Shown here: one piece after another, positions 1 to 7,096 of the stretch | Layout: each line of letters starts with the position of its first letter | How positions within the stretch are numbered: the stretch's first letter is position 1 | Assembly: GCA_902780985.1 (NCBI GenBank) | Contig: CACZHN010000012.1 | Coordinates: 1-21,942, forward strand | Direction: 5' to 3' | From: an uncultured Lachnospiraceae bacterium | GTDB taxonomy: Bacteria > Bacillota_A > Clostridia > Lachnospirales > Lachnospiraceae | DNA length: 21,942 bases | The notes under the pieces: model-generated | What the model was told of the DNA's origin: nothing | Database searches by the model: none | Seen by the model: only the letters and a program-made list of their open reading frames with translations | Position numbers and translations under genes: made by a program

Positions 1-545
1 ACATAGAGATTGATGAGATACTGAAGTGAATCAAGTGTCTGTCCTCTTTTACCGATTATGATTCCCATCTCAGGTCCTTCAACATCGATGTTAAGAGTTC
101 TTGTATCTCTGTCGAGATCTACAGTGATATCTGCTTCAAGCTCCATTGCATTAAAGAGCTTCTTCAGATATTCCTTTGTATCATCAATAATAGACTCATC
201 GATCACTACAGGTTCTGCATCTTCCTTAGCTTCCTTCTTAGCAGGTTTCTCAGCTTCTTTCTTAACAGGCTTTTCTGTCTTCGGAGCCGGCTTAGCTGCC
301 TTAGGAGCTTCTTTTGACGGTTTCTCAGAACGTGTAGCAGGTGTATCGTTAAGGATATCATCAAGTGAATCAACCTTCTTAGGTCTTGCCTTGATAATAG
401 CCGGCTTAGCACCTATTCCGAGAAATCCCATGCTTCCCTTGAAAACGATCTCTGTCTCGAGATCAGTTGAAGCAACTCCAAGAGATGTAGCTGCTTCGAT
501 GATAGCATCATCTATGGTTTTCCCTGTAAATTCCTGAAATTCCAC
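1..545 (-). CDS. jag: Jag/KhpB (EloR) RNA-binding protein, 3' part cut by the window edge
   Basis: Jag proteins are cytoplasmic RNA-binding proteins linked in Firmicutes to cell elongation and envelope control, almost always encoded next to yidC. About 181 codons are visible and the reading frame is open at position 1, so the C-terminal R3H domain is missing. Residues 1-52 form the Jag_N domain with the typical KGSMGFLGIGAKPA stretch (residues 36-49). Residues 53-112 are a Lys/Ala/Pro/Glu-rich low-complexity linker. A KH domain follows, with its GKRG loop at residues 165-168. The start is GTG: the frame opens 3 nt after the yidC stop, and an AAAGGAGAA Shine-Dalgarno overlapping the end of yidC lies about 8 nt upstream, so translation is probably coupled to yidC. 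Family assignment is firm. The GTG start is an inference from the RBS and the Jag_N alignment. Confidence 0.93.
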   Translation of the reverse strand, partial: MEFQEFTGKTIDDAIIEAATSLGVASTDLETEIVFKGSMGFLGIGAKPAIIKARPKKVDSLDDILNDTPATRSEKPSKEAPKAAKPAPKTEKPVKKEAEKPAKKEAKEDAEPVVIDESIIDDTKEYLKKLFNAMELEADITVDLDRDTRTLNIDVEGPEMGIIIGKRGQTLDSLQYLINLY

Positions 546-548
546 TAC

Positions 549-1862
549 TTATTCTCCTTTATTGTTGTAATCCCTTACGGAATTAATACTTCCGGCCTTG
601 TACTTCTTACCTGTATCTGTTCTATCCTCTGCACTTGAGGACTGGTTTTCGTTCTTATACGATGTAGGAGAAGAATAATTCTTAAGCTTGGTCTGACTGT
701 ACTGCTTCATTCCTTCGGAATGTTCTGCATCACCGTTCTGACCATATGCCGATTCCATCATTCTGTCCATGAAGGATTTCTTATCACCCTTCTTTTCACG
801 TTCTCTTTCGGCTTTCTCCATCTGCTGCTCTACAAGCTTCTCCATATCAACATGATCATAATACATGTTTGTGAATACTGTGATAAGTACTCCGACAAGA
901 GCACTCACTGCCCAGTAAAGACCAAGACCTGCAGGAGCAAATACAGTAAATACAAATGACATGATCGGCATGACAAGCATAGTCTTCTTCATTGTTTCAG
1001 CCATCTGATCCTGCTGCTCATCACCTGTCTTCTGAGTAGGCATAACCTTCATGCTCAGATACTGGCAAAGGAAACAGAATACCGGAATTAAAAATGCTCT
1101 TGTGAGATGAAATCCCGGTGCTTCGGTAAGATTGATACCGAAGAAATCATTTGATCTTACTATTGCTTCTTTATTAGCATCAATTGCCTGAATTACATCA
1201 GGACTTGCTGAGAATACTTCTCCAAGCTTATCAAAGAGACTCTCTCCACATTTTGCGAGTACATCGATTATAGCATTTATGATGTTTTTTCCTGTTTCAG
1301 AAGCTGCATCTGTATTGGAAGCAAACTCTGATACAGTAGTTGTAAGTCTGTTAAGACTCTGTCTGTTATCTTCTACAAACTTTGTGATAATGCCGTATCC
1401 GTTATTTGCGCCGAAGATAGCCTTTGCGATCGGCTCATACATTACTCTTACTTTAGCAACGTATGCCGGTACATTTGCGATAACGTTATAAAGTGCGAAG
1501 AATATAGGCATCTGGATAAGAGCGGTAAGACATCCTGTTGAAGTCTTGATACCGTACTTCTTTCTGAGATCAGCCATTTCCTTGTTCTGCTTCATCATGG
1601 ATTCCTGATCTTTTTTGCCTTTATACTTCTTTGTTATCTTATTGAATTCCGGCTGAAGATACTGCTGAATCTTTGAAGACTTTGTAGTCTTAAGGTTAAT
1701 AGGAAAGAGCAGTAATCTTACAATAAATGTAAATACTATAATACTGAAACCAATAGAATAGATATTTAAACCGTAAAACAGATTATAAATAAGGCTGAAT
1801 ATCCAACCCAGAAGGCGGGATAAAGGGCCCATTATAAGTCCGGTTGCTTTAGTTAATATCAT
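549..1862 (-). CDS. yidC: Membrane protein insertase YidC/Oxa1/SpoIIIJ family
   Basis: The 437-residue protein inserts and folds proteins in the cytoplasmic membrane, alone or with SecYEG. The short N-terminus without a large periplasmic domain is the Gram-positive (SpoIIIJ/YidC1) form. The first hydrophobic segments lie at about residues 15-58 and include Arg49, which matches the conserved groove arginine (FIVRLLLFPIN). A charged, coiled-coil-like cytoplasmic hairpin follows (about 60-105), then TALIQMPIFFALY (113-125). Further membrane segments lie at about 252-272 and 293-332. Residues 340-437 form a long charged, Ser/Asn-rich cytoplasmic tail that may contact ribosomes. The outer loop at about 138-240 is longer than in Bacillus homologues. 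The ATG is preceded by AAAGGAG. It sits 11 nt downstream of yidD and 3 nt upstream of jag in the rpmH operon. Confidence 0.96.
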   Translation of the reverse strand: MILTKATGLIMGPLSRLLGWIFSLIYNLFYGLNIYSIGFSIIVFTFIVRLLLFPINLKTTKSSKIQQYLQPEFNKITKKYKGKKDQESMMKQNKEMADLRKKYGIKTSTGCLTALIQMPIFFALYNVIANVPAYVAKVRVMYEPIAKAIFGANNGYGIITKFVEDNRQSLNRLTTTVSEFASNTDAASETGKNIINAIIDVLAKCGESLFDKLGEVFSASPDVIQAIDANKEAIVRSNDFFGINLTEAPGFHLTRAFLIPVFCFLCQYLSMKVMPTQKTGDEQQDQMAETMKKTMLVMPIMSFVFTVFAPAGLGLYWAVSALVGVLITVFTNMYYDHVDMEKLVEQQMEKAEREREKKGDKKSFMDRMMESAYGQNGDAEHSEGMKQYSQTKLKNYSSPTSYKNENQSSSAEDRTDTGKKYKAGSINSVRDYNNKGE

Positions 1863-1873
1863 CTATTACTCCT

Positions 1874-2086
1874 TTACGGTACAGGATCGTATCCACCCTT
1901 ACTAAAAGGATTGCATCTTAAAATGCGCCATACAGTAAGGAGAGTGCCTTTGAAGAAGCCGTACTTCTCATAGGCCTGTATAGCATATTCCGAACATGTA
2001 GGATAAAAAATACATGAGGAATGTCCCTTAAGAGGGGATATATGCTTCCTGTAAAACTTTATCAAAGAAATGCAAATTTTCTTCAT
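1874..2086 (-). CDS. yidD: Membrane protein insertion efficiency factor YidD
   Basis: This 70-residue protein is full length for the family. YidD is a small, membrane-associated accessory factor thought to help YidC-dependent insertion. The diagnostic core [19 protein letters not shown] lies at about residues 25-43, with three conserved Cys counting the one in RCNP (C58). The C-terminal [12 protein letters not shown] stretch is also typical. The N-terminus is amphipathic and basic ([17 protein letters not shown]). It lies between rnpA (20 nt gap) and yidC (11 nt gap). No strong Shine-Dalgarno is visible (AAGAAAT only), so it may depend on coupling to upstream translation. Confidence 0.95.
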   Translation of the reverse strand: MKKICISLIKFYRKHISPLKGHSSCIFYPTCSEYAIQAYEKYGFFKGTLLTVWRILRCNPFSKGGYDPVP

Positions 2087-2106
2087 ACTTATTTCTTCAT
2101 ATTAAA

Positions 2107-2445
2107 CTATACATTTAATATCTGCAGTTTTCGGCTTAGATGCAGAAAGGCACTTTCAATTTCCTGAAAGCTCCTTCCCTTAGCCGCAAATCGAGCTACG
2201 ACAACTATATCGTAACCCTCTTTAATCTTTTCTTTATTCAATCTGTAACTTTCCCTGATGAGACGTGTTATCCTGTGTCTCACTACACTGTTACCGACCT
2301 TCTTACTTACAGAGATTCCGATTCTACTGTACTCCCGGTCGTTGCGAAGGATGTACATCACTAAATACTTATTGGCAAACGATTCTTTGTGGGCATATAC
2401 CCTGCCAAACTCTCTGAAGTTTTTTAAAGTGTTGATATTTTTCAT
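2107..2445 (-). CDS. rnpA: Ribonuclease P protein component
   Basis: The 112-residue protein is the basic cofactor of the RNase P RNA and helps the ribozyme bind and cut the 5' leader of precursor tRNAs. Recognition rests on the N-terminal FREFGRVYAHKESFANKYLV stretch (residues 10-29), the RIGISVSKKVGNSVVRHRIT core (41-60), and a basic helix in which RHR (56-58) replaces the textbook RNR, a variant familiar from Clostridia. The GYDIVVVAR strand is at 78-86. The start is ATG at 2445, 9 nt after the rpmH stop. The upstream sequence has no clear Shine-Dalgarno, which suggests reinitiation after rpmH. The rpmH-rnpA pairing is conserved across bacteria. Confidence 0.96.
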   Translation of the reverse strand: MKNINTLKNFREFGRVYAHKESFANKYLVMYILRNDREYSRIGISVSKKVGNSVVRHRITRLIRESYRLNKEKIKEGYDIVVVARFAAKGRSFQEIESAFLHLSRKLQILNV

Positions 2446-2454
2446 ATCTTTTAA

Positions 2455-2589
2455 TTATGCAGATAATGCTTTTCTGCCTTTTCTTCTTCTAGCTGAAAGA
2501 ACCTTGCGTCCGTTAGCTGTGCTCATTCTCTTTCTGAAACCATGAACCTTTGAATGAGATCTCTTCTTTGGCTGAAATGTCATCTTCAT
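2455..2589 (-). CDS. rpmH: 50S ribosomal protein L34
   Basis: This short gene of 44 codons encodes the smallest protein of the large ribosomal subunit. The translation begins [20 protein letters not shown], continues through [19 protein letters not shown], and ends KALSA. This is the canonical L34 length and sequence, with a strongly basic composition. A strong GGAGGAA Shine-Dalgarno lies at 2598-2604 on the minus strand, 8 nt before the ATG. It is the first gene of the rpmH-rnpA-yidD-yidC-jag operon and the gene closest to oriC on this arm, transcribed away from the origin. Confidence 0.98.
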   Translation of the reverse strand: MKMTFQPKKRSHSKVHGFRKRMSTANGRKVLSARRRKGRKALSA

Positions 2590-2694
2590 ATTAATATTCC
2601 TCCTTTATCTGATTAATAAAATTTTCTTCCTTATTATATAGGAAATGTTATCCTCCGAAAATCTCCTTAAATCCTCTGAGGACAAATCTTTTCT

Positions 2695-2723
2695 ATTTTA
2701 TGTGACATACCGTTAAAAGTCAA
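2695..2723 (-). promoter_or_regulatory. Promoter of the rpmH-rnpA-yidD-yidC-jag operon
   Basis: On the minus strand there is a TTGACT -35 box (2723-2718), a 17-nt spacer and a TAAAAT -10 box (2700-2695), five of six matches in each box to the vegetative consensus. Predicted transcription would start near 2688, giving a 5' leader of about 100 nt before rpmH. No experimental support is available. A second TATAAT hexamer on the same strand (2638-2633) lacks a good -35. Confidence 0.6.
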
Positions 2724-2793
2724 GGTTTATTGCTGTTTTTAGGGTTATTTTAGTGATTTGTAAAAATAAAAATATGTCATTAGTTTACGTAAC

Positions 2794-2802
2794 TTATCAA
2801 CA
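2794..2802 (+). promoter_or_regulatory. DnaA box TTATCAACA (plus strand)
   Basis: One mismatch to the classical TTATCCACA box (A for C at position 6). It lies in the candidate oriC, 14 nt from an identical box in the opposite orientation. Confidence 0.6.
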
Positions 2803-2816
2803 TTTTGTTTATAAAC

Positions 2817-2825
2817 TGTTGATAA
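2817..2825 (-). promoter_or_regulatory. DnaA box TTATCAACA (minus strand)
   Basis: TGTTGATAA on the plus strand is TTATCAACA on the minus strand. It is the same variant as the box at 2794-2802 and converges with it. A weaker TTATACATA follows at 2836-2828 on the minus strand. Confidence 0.6.
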
Positions 2826-2889
2826 CTTATGTATAACTCTGTGAATTTTATGTTTAAAATAGTGGAAATCCCTATATTAAGGGACTCAC

Positions 2890-2898
2890 ATATCAACA
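2890..2898 (+). promoter_or_regulatory. DnaA-box-like site ATATCAACA
   Basis: Shares the TATCAACA core with the two better boxes. It lies between them and the dnaA promoter, where it could serve both origin function and dnaA autoregulation. Confidence 0.45.
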
Positions 2899-2904
2899 AT
2901 TTTG

Positions 2905-2920
2905 TATCAAATGTTTGATA
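2905..2920. repeat. Perfect inverted repeat TATCAAA-TG-TTTGATA
   Basis: Two 7-nt arms separated by TG, 31 nt upstream of the dnaA -35 box. The half sites share the TATCAA of the DnaA-like boxes. It could be a site for a regulator of dnaA or for DnaA itself; which one cannot be told from the sequence. Confidence 0.5.
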
Positions 2921-2951
2921 TCCATTTACATAATTCGGAAAATCCTACAAC

Positions 2952-2980
2952 TTGTTTAATTACCTGTTTTGGTGTATTAT
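2952..2980 (+). promoter_or_regulatory. Promoter of dnaA
   Basis: TTGTTT (-35, 2952-2957), a 17-nt spacer and TATTAT (-10, 2975-2980). The predicted start near 2987 gives a leader of about 40 nt. The dnaA Shine-Dalgarno AAAAGGA is at 3011-3017. Confidence 0.55.
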
Positions 2981-3026
2981 AGATAAGTGGGTTTTTGCCC
3001 TTAAAACCAGAAAAGGATACGCATAA

Positions 3027-4421
3027 ATGAAGGAAAAGATTGAAAAAAACTGGGATGAAATACTTAATCTGCTTGAAAATCACTACGATGTTTCAAGGAT
3101 TATCATAGAGACGTGGATAAGACCGCTCAGTATATATGATGTAAAGGATAATGTAGTTTATCTTTATGTTGATGAAAAGAGAGGTAAGCACGGTGTTGAT
3201 TACCTTCGCAATAAAGGTTATGACATTTATCTTCTTTCGTCAATAAGAGAATTCTTTGAAAATTCGGAAATCGATCTTGTTATAGATGAGAAGAATAAGA
3301 TAGTAGCATCCATCGATGGTGAGTCCAGCGAAGAGACCGAACCGGAAGATAAGCCATACAGCGATGCTTATTATGCAGCTATCAAGAGAGGTAATCTTAA
3401 TCCTAAATATACATTTGAGAATTTCATCGTCGGAGAAAGCAACAAGCATGCACATGCTACATGTACAGCAGTTGCGGATCTTCCGAGCCAGGATAACTTC
3501 AATCCTCTGTTCCTGTACGGTGGTTCCGGACTTGGAAAGACACATCTTATCCAGTCCATAGCTCATTACATTCTGCAGCATGATGAGAATGCAAAGGTTC
3601 TTTATGTAACATCCGAAACCTTTACCAATGAGATCATCGATGCCATAAAGCAGAATAAGACAGATGAGTTCAGAGCTAAGTACAGACAGGTAGACGTTCT
3701 TATAATAGATGATATCCAGACTATAATAGGTAAGGAAAGAACTCAGGAAGAGTTCTTCAATACATTTAACTTCTTATATGAAGCAAAAAAACAGATCATC
3801 ATTTCATCAGATAGACCTCCAAGAGAGATCAAGCAGCTGGATGAAAGACTCAGATCCCGTTTCGAGTGGGGAGTTCCTATCGATATTCATGCTCCTGACT
3901 ATGAGACGAGAATGGCCATCCTTAAGAATAAGGCTGACTCAAACAAACTGACCATACCTGATGATGTACTTCAGTACATTGCTGAAAACATAGTATCTAA
4001 TGTAAGAGAACTTGAAGGTGCTCTTAATAAAATAAGCGTATATTCAAAGCTCAGTAATGAAAAGGTTACTGTTGATCTTGCCAAAGAGACTCTTAAGGAT
4101 CTCATTTCCAAGGATACGAATGTAACCGTTACTCCTGAAATCATACTTAATGTTGTTGCTGAACATATGGGAGTATCAATTCCGGATATTACTTCTACTA
4201 AAAGAAGCAAAGATATCGCACTTGCAAGGCAGACTGTTATGTATCTCAGCCGTGATCTGACAGACAAGAGTCTTCAGGCAATCGGCGAGGTTGTAGGCGG
4301 TAAAGACCATGCAACTGTATACAACGGAATCAAGAGAGTTGAAGAGAAAATGAAGAAGGATGACTCCTTCGCAGCCACTATCAATGTAATTATCAACAAG
4401 ATAAACCCAGAACAAAAATAG
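3027..4421 (+). CDS. dnaA: Chromosomal replication initiator protein DnaA
   Basis: The 464-residue AAA+ ATPase binds DnaA boxes at oriC, melts the origin and loads the helicase. Domain I spans about residues 1-85 and the short acidic domain II about 90-112. Domain III carries Walker A GGSGLGKT at 165-172, Walker B LIIDDI at 225-230, LRSRFEWG (275-282) with the arginine-finger region, and the sensor 2 motif NVRELEGAL at 325-333. Domain IV ends in the DNA-binding signature GGKDHATVYNGIKRV at 424-438. The usual form of this signature is GGRDHTTV; the first Thr is Ala here (A429). The start ATG has AAAAGGA about 10 nt upstream. It is the first gene of the rightward replication block and sits beside DnaA-box-like sites on both sides, consistent with autoregulation. 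Confidence 0.98.
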   Translation: MKEKIEKNWDEILNLLENHYDVSRIIIETWIRPLSIYDVKDNVVYLYVDEKRGKHGVDYLRNKGYDIYLLSSIREFFENSEIDLVIDEKNKIVASIDGESSEETEPEDKPYSDAYYAAIKRGNLNPKYTFENFIVGESNKHAHATCTAVADLPSQDNFNPLFLYGGSGLGKTHLIQSIAHYILQHDENAKVLYVTSETFTNEIIDAIKQNKTDEFRAKYRQVDVLIIDDIQTIIGKERTQEEFFNTFNFLYEAKKQIIISSDRPPREIKQLDERLRSRFEWGVPIDIHAPDYETRMAILKNKADSNKLTIPDDVLQYIAENIVSNVRELEGALNKISVYSKLSNEKVTVDLAKETLKDLISKDTNVTVTPEIILNVVAEHMGVSIPDITSTKRSKDIALARQTVMYLSRDLTDKSLQAIGEVVGGKDHATVYNGIKRVEEKMKKDDSFAATINVIINKINPEQK

Positions 4422-4484
4422 CATATCGGTAAAGTTTCAACACCGAGATGCCTTGATATATAAGGGCTGAATACACTTTTCAAC

Positions 4485-4493
4485 ATATCAACA
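4485..4493 (+). promoter_or_regulatory. DnaA-box-like site ATATCAACA in the dnaA-dnaN gap
   Basis: Identical to the site at 2890-2898. A box on the far side of dnaA suggests a bipartite origin as in Bacillus subtilis, or DnaA control of dnaN. It is the only such site I found in this 158-nt gap. Confidence 0.4.
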
Positions 4494-4519
4494 GCACCTA
4501 ATACTATTACTACTAAATA

Positions 4520-4562
4520 TATAATTATTTATATTAGCATCTGTGATGGCGCCGCCCCACAG
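4520..4562 (+). promoter_or_regulatory. Possible dnaN -10 box and leader hairpin
   Basis: A perfect TATAAT (4520-4525) lies in AT-rich sequence but has no good -35 at 16-18 nt. Downstream, CTGTG (4541-4545) and CACAG (4558-4562) enclose GGC/GCC pairs and can form a GC-rich hairpin ending 3 nt before the AAAGGAA Shine-Dalgarno (4566-4572). It lacks a T-run, so it does not look like a terminator. It may affect dnaN translation or mRNA stability. Confidence 0.35.
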
Positions 4563-4579
4563 TAGAAAGGAACGGTAAC

Positions 4580-5696
4580 ATGAATATAAAAATCAGAAAA
4601 TCAAATCTTTTAGCCGGTATCAATATTGTTTCCAAGGCAGTTGCCGTAAAAACAACAAGACCTATTCTTGAGTGTATACTTATTGAGGCTAAGATGGGTA
4701 AGATCAAGCTTACTGCAAATAATCTTAATCTCGGAATAGAGACATACGTTGAAGGAGTTATCCTCGAAGAAGGAACAGCTGCTGTAAATGCAAAGCTCTT
4801 CTATGATATCGTAAGAAACCTCAACGACAGCGAAGTTGATCTTATAACCAACAATGATTACAAGATGGAGATCAAATGCGAGAAGACAGAATTCTCCATT
4901 CCTTTCTGGGACGGAACAGACTTCCCTGAATTCCCATTCGTTGAGAAGGAGCAGAGTATCACAATTTCTCAGCTTGGTCTCAGAGATATAGTAAGACAGA
5001 CTATTTTCTCTGTATCGGATAATGAGAATTCAAGAATGATGACAGGTGAGAATTTCCAGGTTAAGGATAATGTTCTTACTGTTACTTCTCTTGACGGAAG
5101 CAGAATATCCATGAGAAAGGTTGCTCTTAAGGGTGACAACTCGGATATCAGTGCGATAGTTCCGGGCAAGACTCTTAAGGACGTTACAAGAATTATTACA
5201 GGCGGAGCTGATGATGATGTGGTTATCTACTTCACAAATACAGCTATGCTTTTCGAGTTTGAGAATACAAGAGTTGTTTCAAGACTTATCGAAGGTGAGT
5301 ACTTCAAGATCACACATATGCTTTCCATGGATCAGTCTCTTATCGTTAAGGCTAATCGTCAGGAACTTATGGGATGTATCAGCAGAGCCAGCCTTCTTAT
5401 TCAGGAGTCTGACAGAAAGCCTATCCATCGTTAAAGTTAAGAACAACGATATCATGTACATCCGCATAGATACAAACAGAGGATCTTTCAACGATTATAT
5501 CGATATCGAAAAAGAGGGTGATGAAATCGTAATAGGTTTCAACCCAAGCTTTATCATGGATACACTTAATGTTATCGATGACGATAAGGTTAATATATAC
5601 ATGAAGGACTCAAAGAGCCCTTGTATCATAAGGGATGACGAAGGTACATTCGTATATATCATTCTGCCTATAAACATCAACGTTGATGCTTATTAA
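4580..5696 (+). CDS. dnaN: DNA polymerase III beta sliding clamp, frame broken by one extra base
   Basis: The beta clamp is a ring-shaped dimer that holds DNA polymerase III on DNA. The frame from ATG 4580 (RBS AAAGGAA) runs 284 codons and stops at 5434 after the off-frame residues HR. From 5427 the next frame continues as IVKVKNNDIMYIRIDTNRGS and ends with the family-typical ILPININVDAY at 5696. Removing one C of the CC at 5425-5426 restores ...RKPIIVKVKNND... and gives a continuous protein of about 371 residues, the normal length for the family. An essential gene broken this way in a living cell is unlikely, so a sequencing or assembly error is the simplest reading. A recent mutation or frameshifting cannot be excluded. 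The conserved N-terminal and middle clamp domains read normally. It lies between dnaA and yaaA. Confidence 0.93.
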
Positions 5697-5702
5697 TATT
5701 TC

Positions 5703-5741
5703 GAAGCAAGTGAAGTAACAGTCCACGGGATTGCTTCCGTG
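5703..5741 (+). promoter_or_regulatory. Overlapping inverted repeats in the yaaA leader
   Basis: GAAGCAA (5703-5709) can pair with TTGCTTC (5731-5737). CACGG (5724-5728) can pair with CCGTG (5737-5741). The two pairings overlap and exclude each other. The second stem ends just before the AAAAAGGA Shine-Dalgarno of yaaA. A switch is possible but is pure inference. Confidence 0.3.
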
Positions 5742-5755
5742 AAAAAGGAAAAAAG

Positions 5756-5974
5756 ATGAAAATTATTACGATTAAAGATGAATTTATCAAGCTCGGTCAG
5801 GCTATGAAGCTTGCCGGTCTTGTTGATTCGGGTGTTGAAGCCAAGGAAATCATCCAGAACGGAGAGGTTTCCGTAAACGGAGAGGTCGACACCAGAAGAG
5901 GTAAAAAGCTTTATCCCGGTGATATCTTCTCATATAACGGAGAAGATGTTGCTGTACAGGAGAAAGAAAAGTAA
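5756..5974 (+). CDS. yaaA: S4 domain RNA-binding protein YaaA
   Basis: The 72-residue protein is essentially one S4 domain. The pattern FIKLGQAMKLAGLVDSGVEAKEII (residues 10-33) followed by GEVSVNGEVDTRRGKKLYPGD (36-56) is the S4 RNA-binding signature. Small S4 proteins between dnaN and recF are a fixed part of the Firmicutes origin region, and the Bacillus homologue has been linked to ribosome assembly. The start ATG follows AAAAAGGA with good spacing. It lies 59 nt after dnaN and 24 nt before recF. Confidence 0.93.
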   Translation: MKIITIKDEFIKLGQAMKLAGLVDSGVEAKEIIQNGEVSVNGEVDTRRGKKLYPGDIFSYNGEDVAVQEKEK

Positions 5975-5998
5975 AAAAACAGAAATAGAGTTGATTAT

Positions 5999-7096
5999 AT
6001 GTACGTTGATTCTCTGGCATTAAAAAACTACAGAAATATCGAATCACTGGATATAAATTTCAGTGACGGCATTAATATATTTTACGGTGATAATGCACAG
6101 GGAAAGACTAACATCCTGGAAGCTCTTTTTATAGCAGCTACCACTAAGTCCCATAAGAATTCCAAGGATAAAGAAATCATAGAATTCGGATTTGATGAGG
6201 CACATATCAGACTCGGACTTAAGAAGAGAGATGTGGGCCACAGGATAGATATGCATTTGCGAAGGAACGGGAATAAAGGAGTGGCTGTTGACGGAATTCC
6301 CATAAAGAGATCAACAGAGCTTTTCGGAATGATCAACATGGTATTCTTCTCACCGGAGGATCTGTCCATAGTGAAGAACGGTCCGGCAGAGAGAAGAAGA
6401 TTCATGGATATGGAAATCTGCCAGCTCAGCAGGATATATTACAGTAACCTGCTGAATTATAACAAGGTGCTCAATCAGAGAAATAATCTGCTGAGGCAGA
6501 TATACTTTAATCCTTCTCTGAAGGAAACCCTTGATATATGGGATGATCAGCTTTTCGAATACGGACGCGGAGTCATAAGGGAGAGGAAGAATTTCCTGAA
6601 CCTGATGAATGAGATAATCAAGAACATTCATTCCGGTCTTACGGCAGATAAAGAAGAAATCGAGCTTGTATATGAGCCGAATACTTCCGAGGAAGAATTC
6701 AGAGAGGTTCTCAGAAGCAGGCATGATTATGATATTAAGAACAGTGCAACCATGTCAGGTCCTCAGAGAGATGACTTCGGCATATTTATAGACGGCAGAG
6801 ATGTCAGGGTATTCGGTTCGCAGGGACAACAGAGAACTGCGGCACTTTCGCTGAAGCTGGCTGAGATCGAGCTGGTCAAGAGGATCATTAACGATGATCC
6901 GGTTCTTCTTCTGGACGATGTAATGTCGGAACTTGATACAAAGAGAAGAAATGCACTGCTGGAAAGCTTAAAGGGAATTCAGACCATCATAACCTGTACG
7001 GGATATGATGATTTTATCAGAGAAAGAATCAGTATAGACAGAATTTACAGAGTGGAAAAGGGAACAGTAAGGGAGGTCCGTAATGGAACAGAGTAG
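5999..7096 (+). CDS. recF: DNA replication and repair protein RecF
   Basis: The 365-residue SMC-like ATPase acts with RecO and RecR to load RecA at single-strand gaps and stalled forks. Walker A is GDNAQGKT (residues 30-37), the ABC signature region is FGSQGQQR (272-279), and Walker B is VLLLDDV (302-308) followed by MSELD. The SGPQRDDF stretch just before the signature is typical of the family. The N-terminal [19 protein letters not shown] matches normal RecF starts. The Shine-Dalgarno is weak (AATAGAG). The last 14 nt overlap the start of gyrB, and the gyrB RBS lies inside recF, so the two are probably translationally linked. Confidence 0.97.
   Translation: MYVDSLALKNYRNIESLDINFSDGINIFYGDNAQGKTNILEALFIAATTKSHKNSKDKEIIEFGFDEAHIRLGLKKRDVGHRIDMHLRRNGNKGVAVDGIPIKRSTELFGMINMVFFSPEDLSIVKNGPAERRRFMDMEICQLSRIYYSNLLNYNKVLNQRNNLLRQIYFNPSLKETLDIWDDQLFEYGRGVIRERKNFLNLMNEIIKNIHSGLTADKEEIELVYEPNTSEEEFREVLRSRHDYDIKNSATMSGPQRDDFGIFIDGRDVRVFGSQGQQRTAALSLKLAEIELVKRIINDDPVLLLDDVMSELDTKRRNALLESLKGIQTIITCTGYDDFIRERISIDRIYRVEKGTVREVRNGTE

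Larger units (their letters stand above)
2700..2990. other. Candidate chromosomal replication origin (oriC), upstream part
   Basis: The 437-nt gene-free gap between rpmH and dnaA (2590-3026) is AT-rich and sits exactly where transcription diverges, as at Firmicutes origins. It holds two TTATCAACA boxes in convergent orientation, one ATATCAACA, a weak TTATACATA (2836-2828, minus), a 7-bp inverted repeat, and AT-rich runs (for example around 2735-2780) that could unwind. A small TCCCT...AGGGA inverted repeat lies at 2869-2884. I could not identify a clear DnaA-trio ladder. The rest of the gap holds the two divergent promoters and nothing else I recognise. The boundaries are approximate. Confidence 0.75.

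Noticed and set aside
58..537. 159-codon open frame on the plus strand at the left edge
   Set aside because: Antisense to jag, whose Jag_N and KH motifs are clear. The Ser/Ala-rich translation is a shadow.
4541..4562. Rho-independent terminator after dnaA
   Set aside because: The GC-rich hairpin has no T-run after it on either strand and sits right before the dnaN RBS, so a leader structure fits better.
5420..5440. Programmed frameshifting in dnaN
   Set aside because: There is no heptameric slippery site, and no frameshift-stimulating hairpin was recognised next to the junction. A +1 slip at CGT-TAA would need poor re-pairing. A one-base error is simpler.
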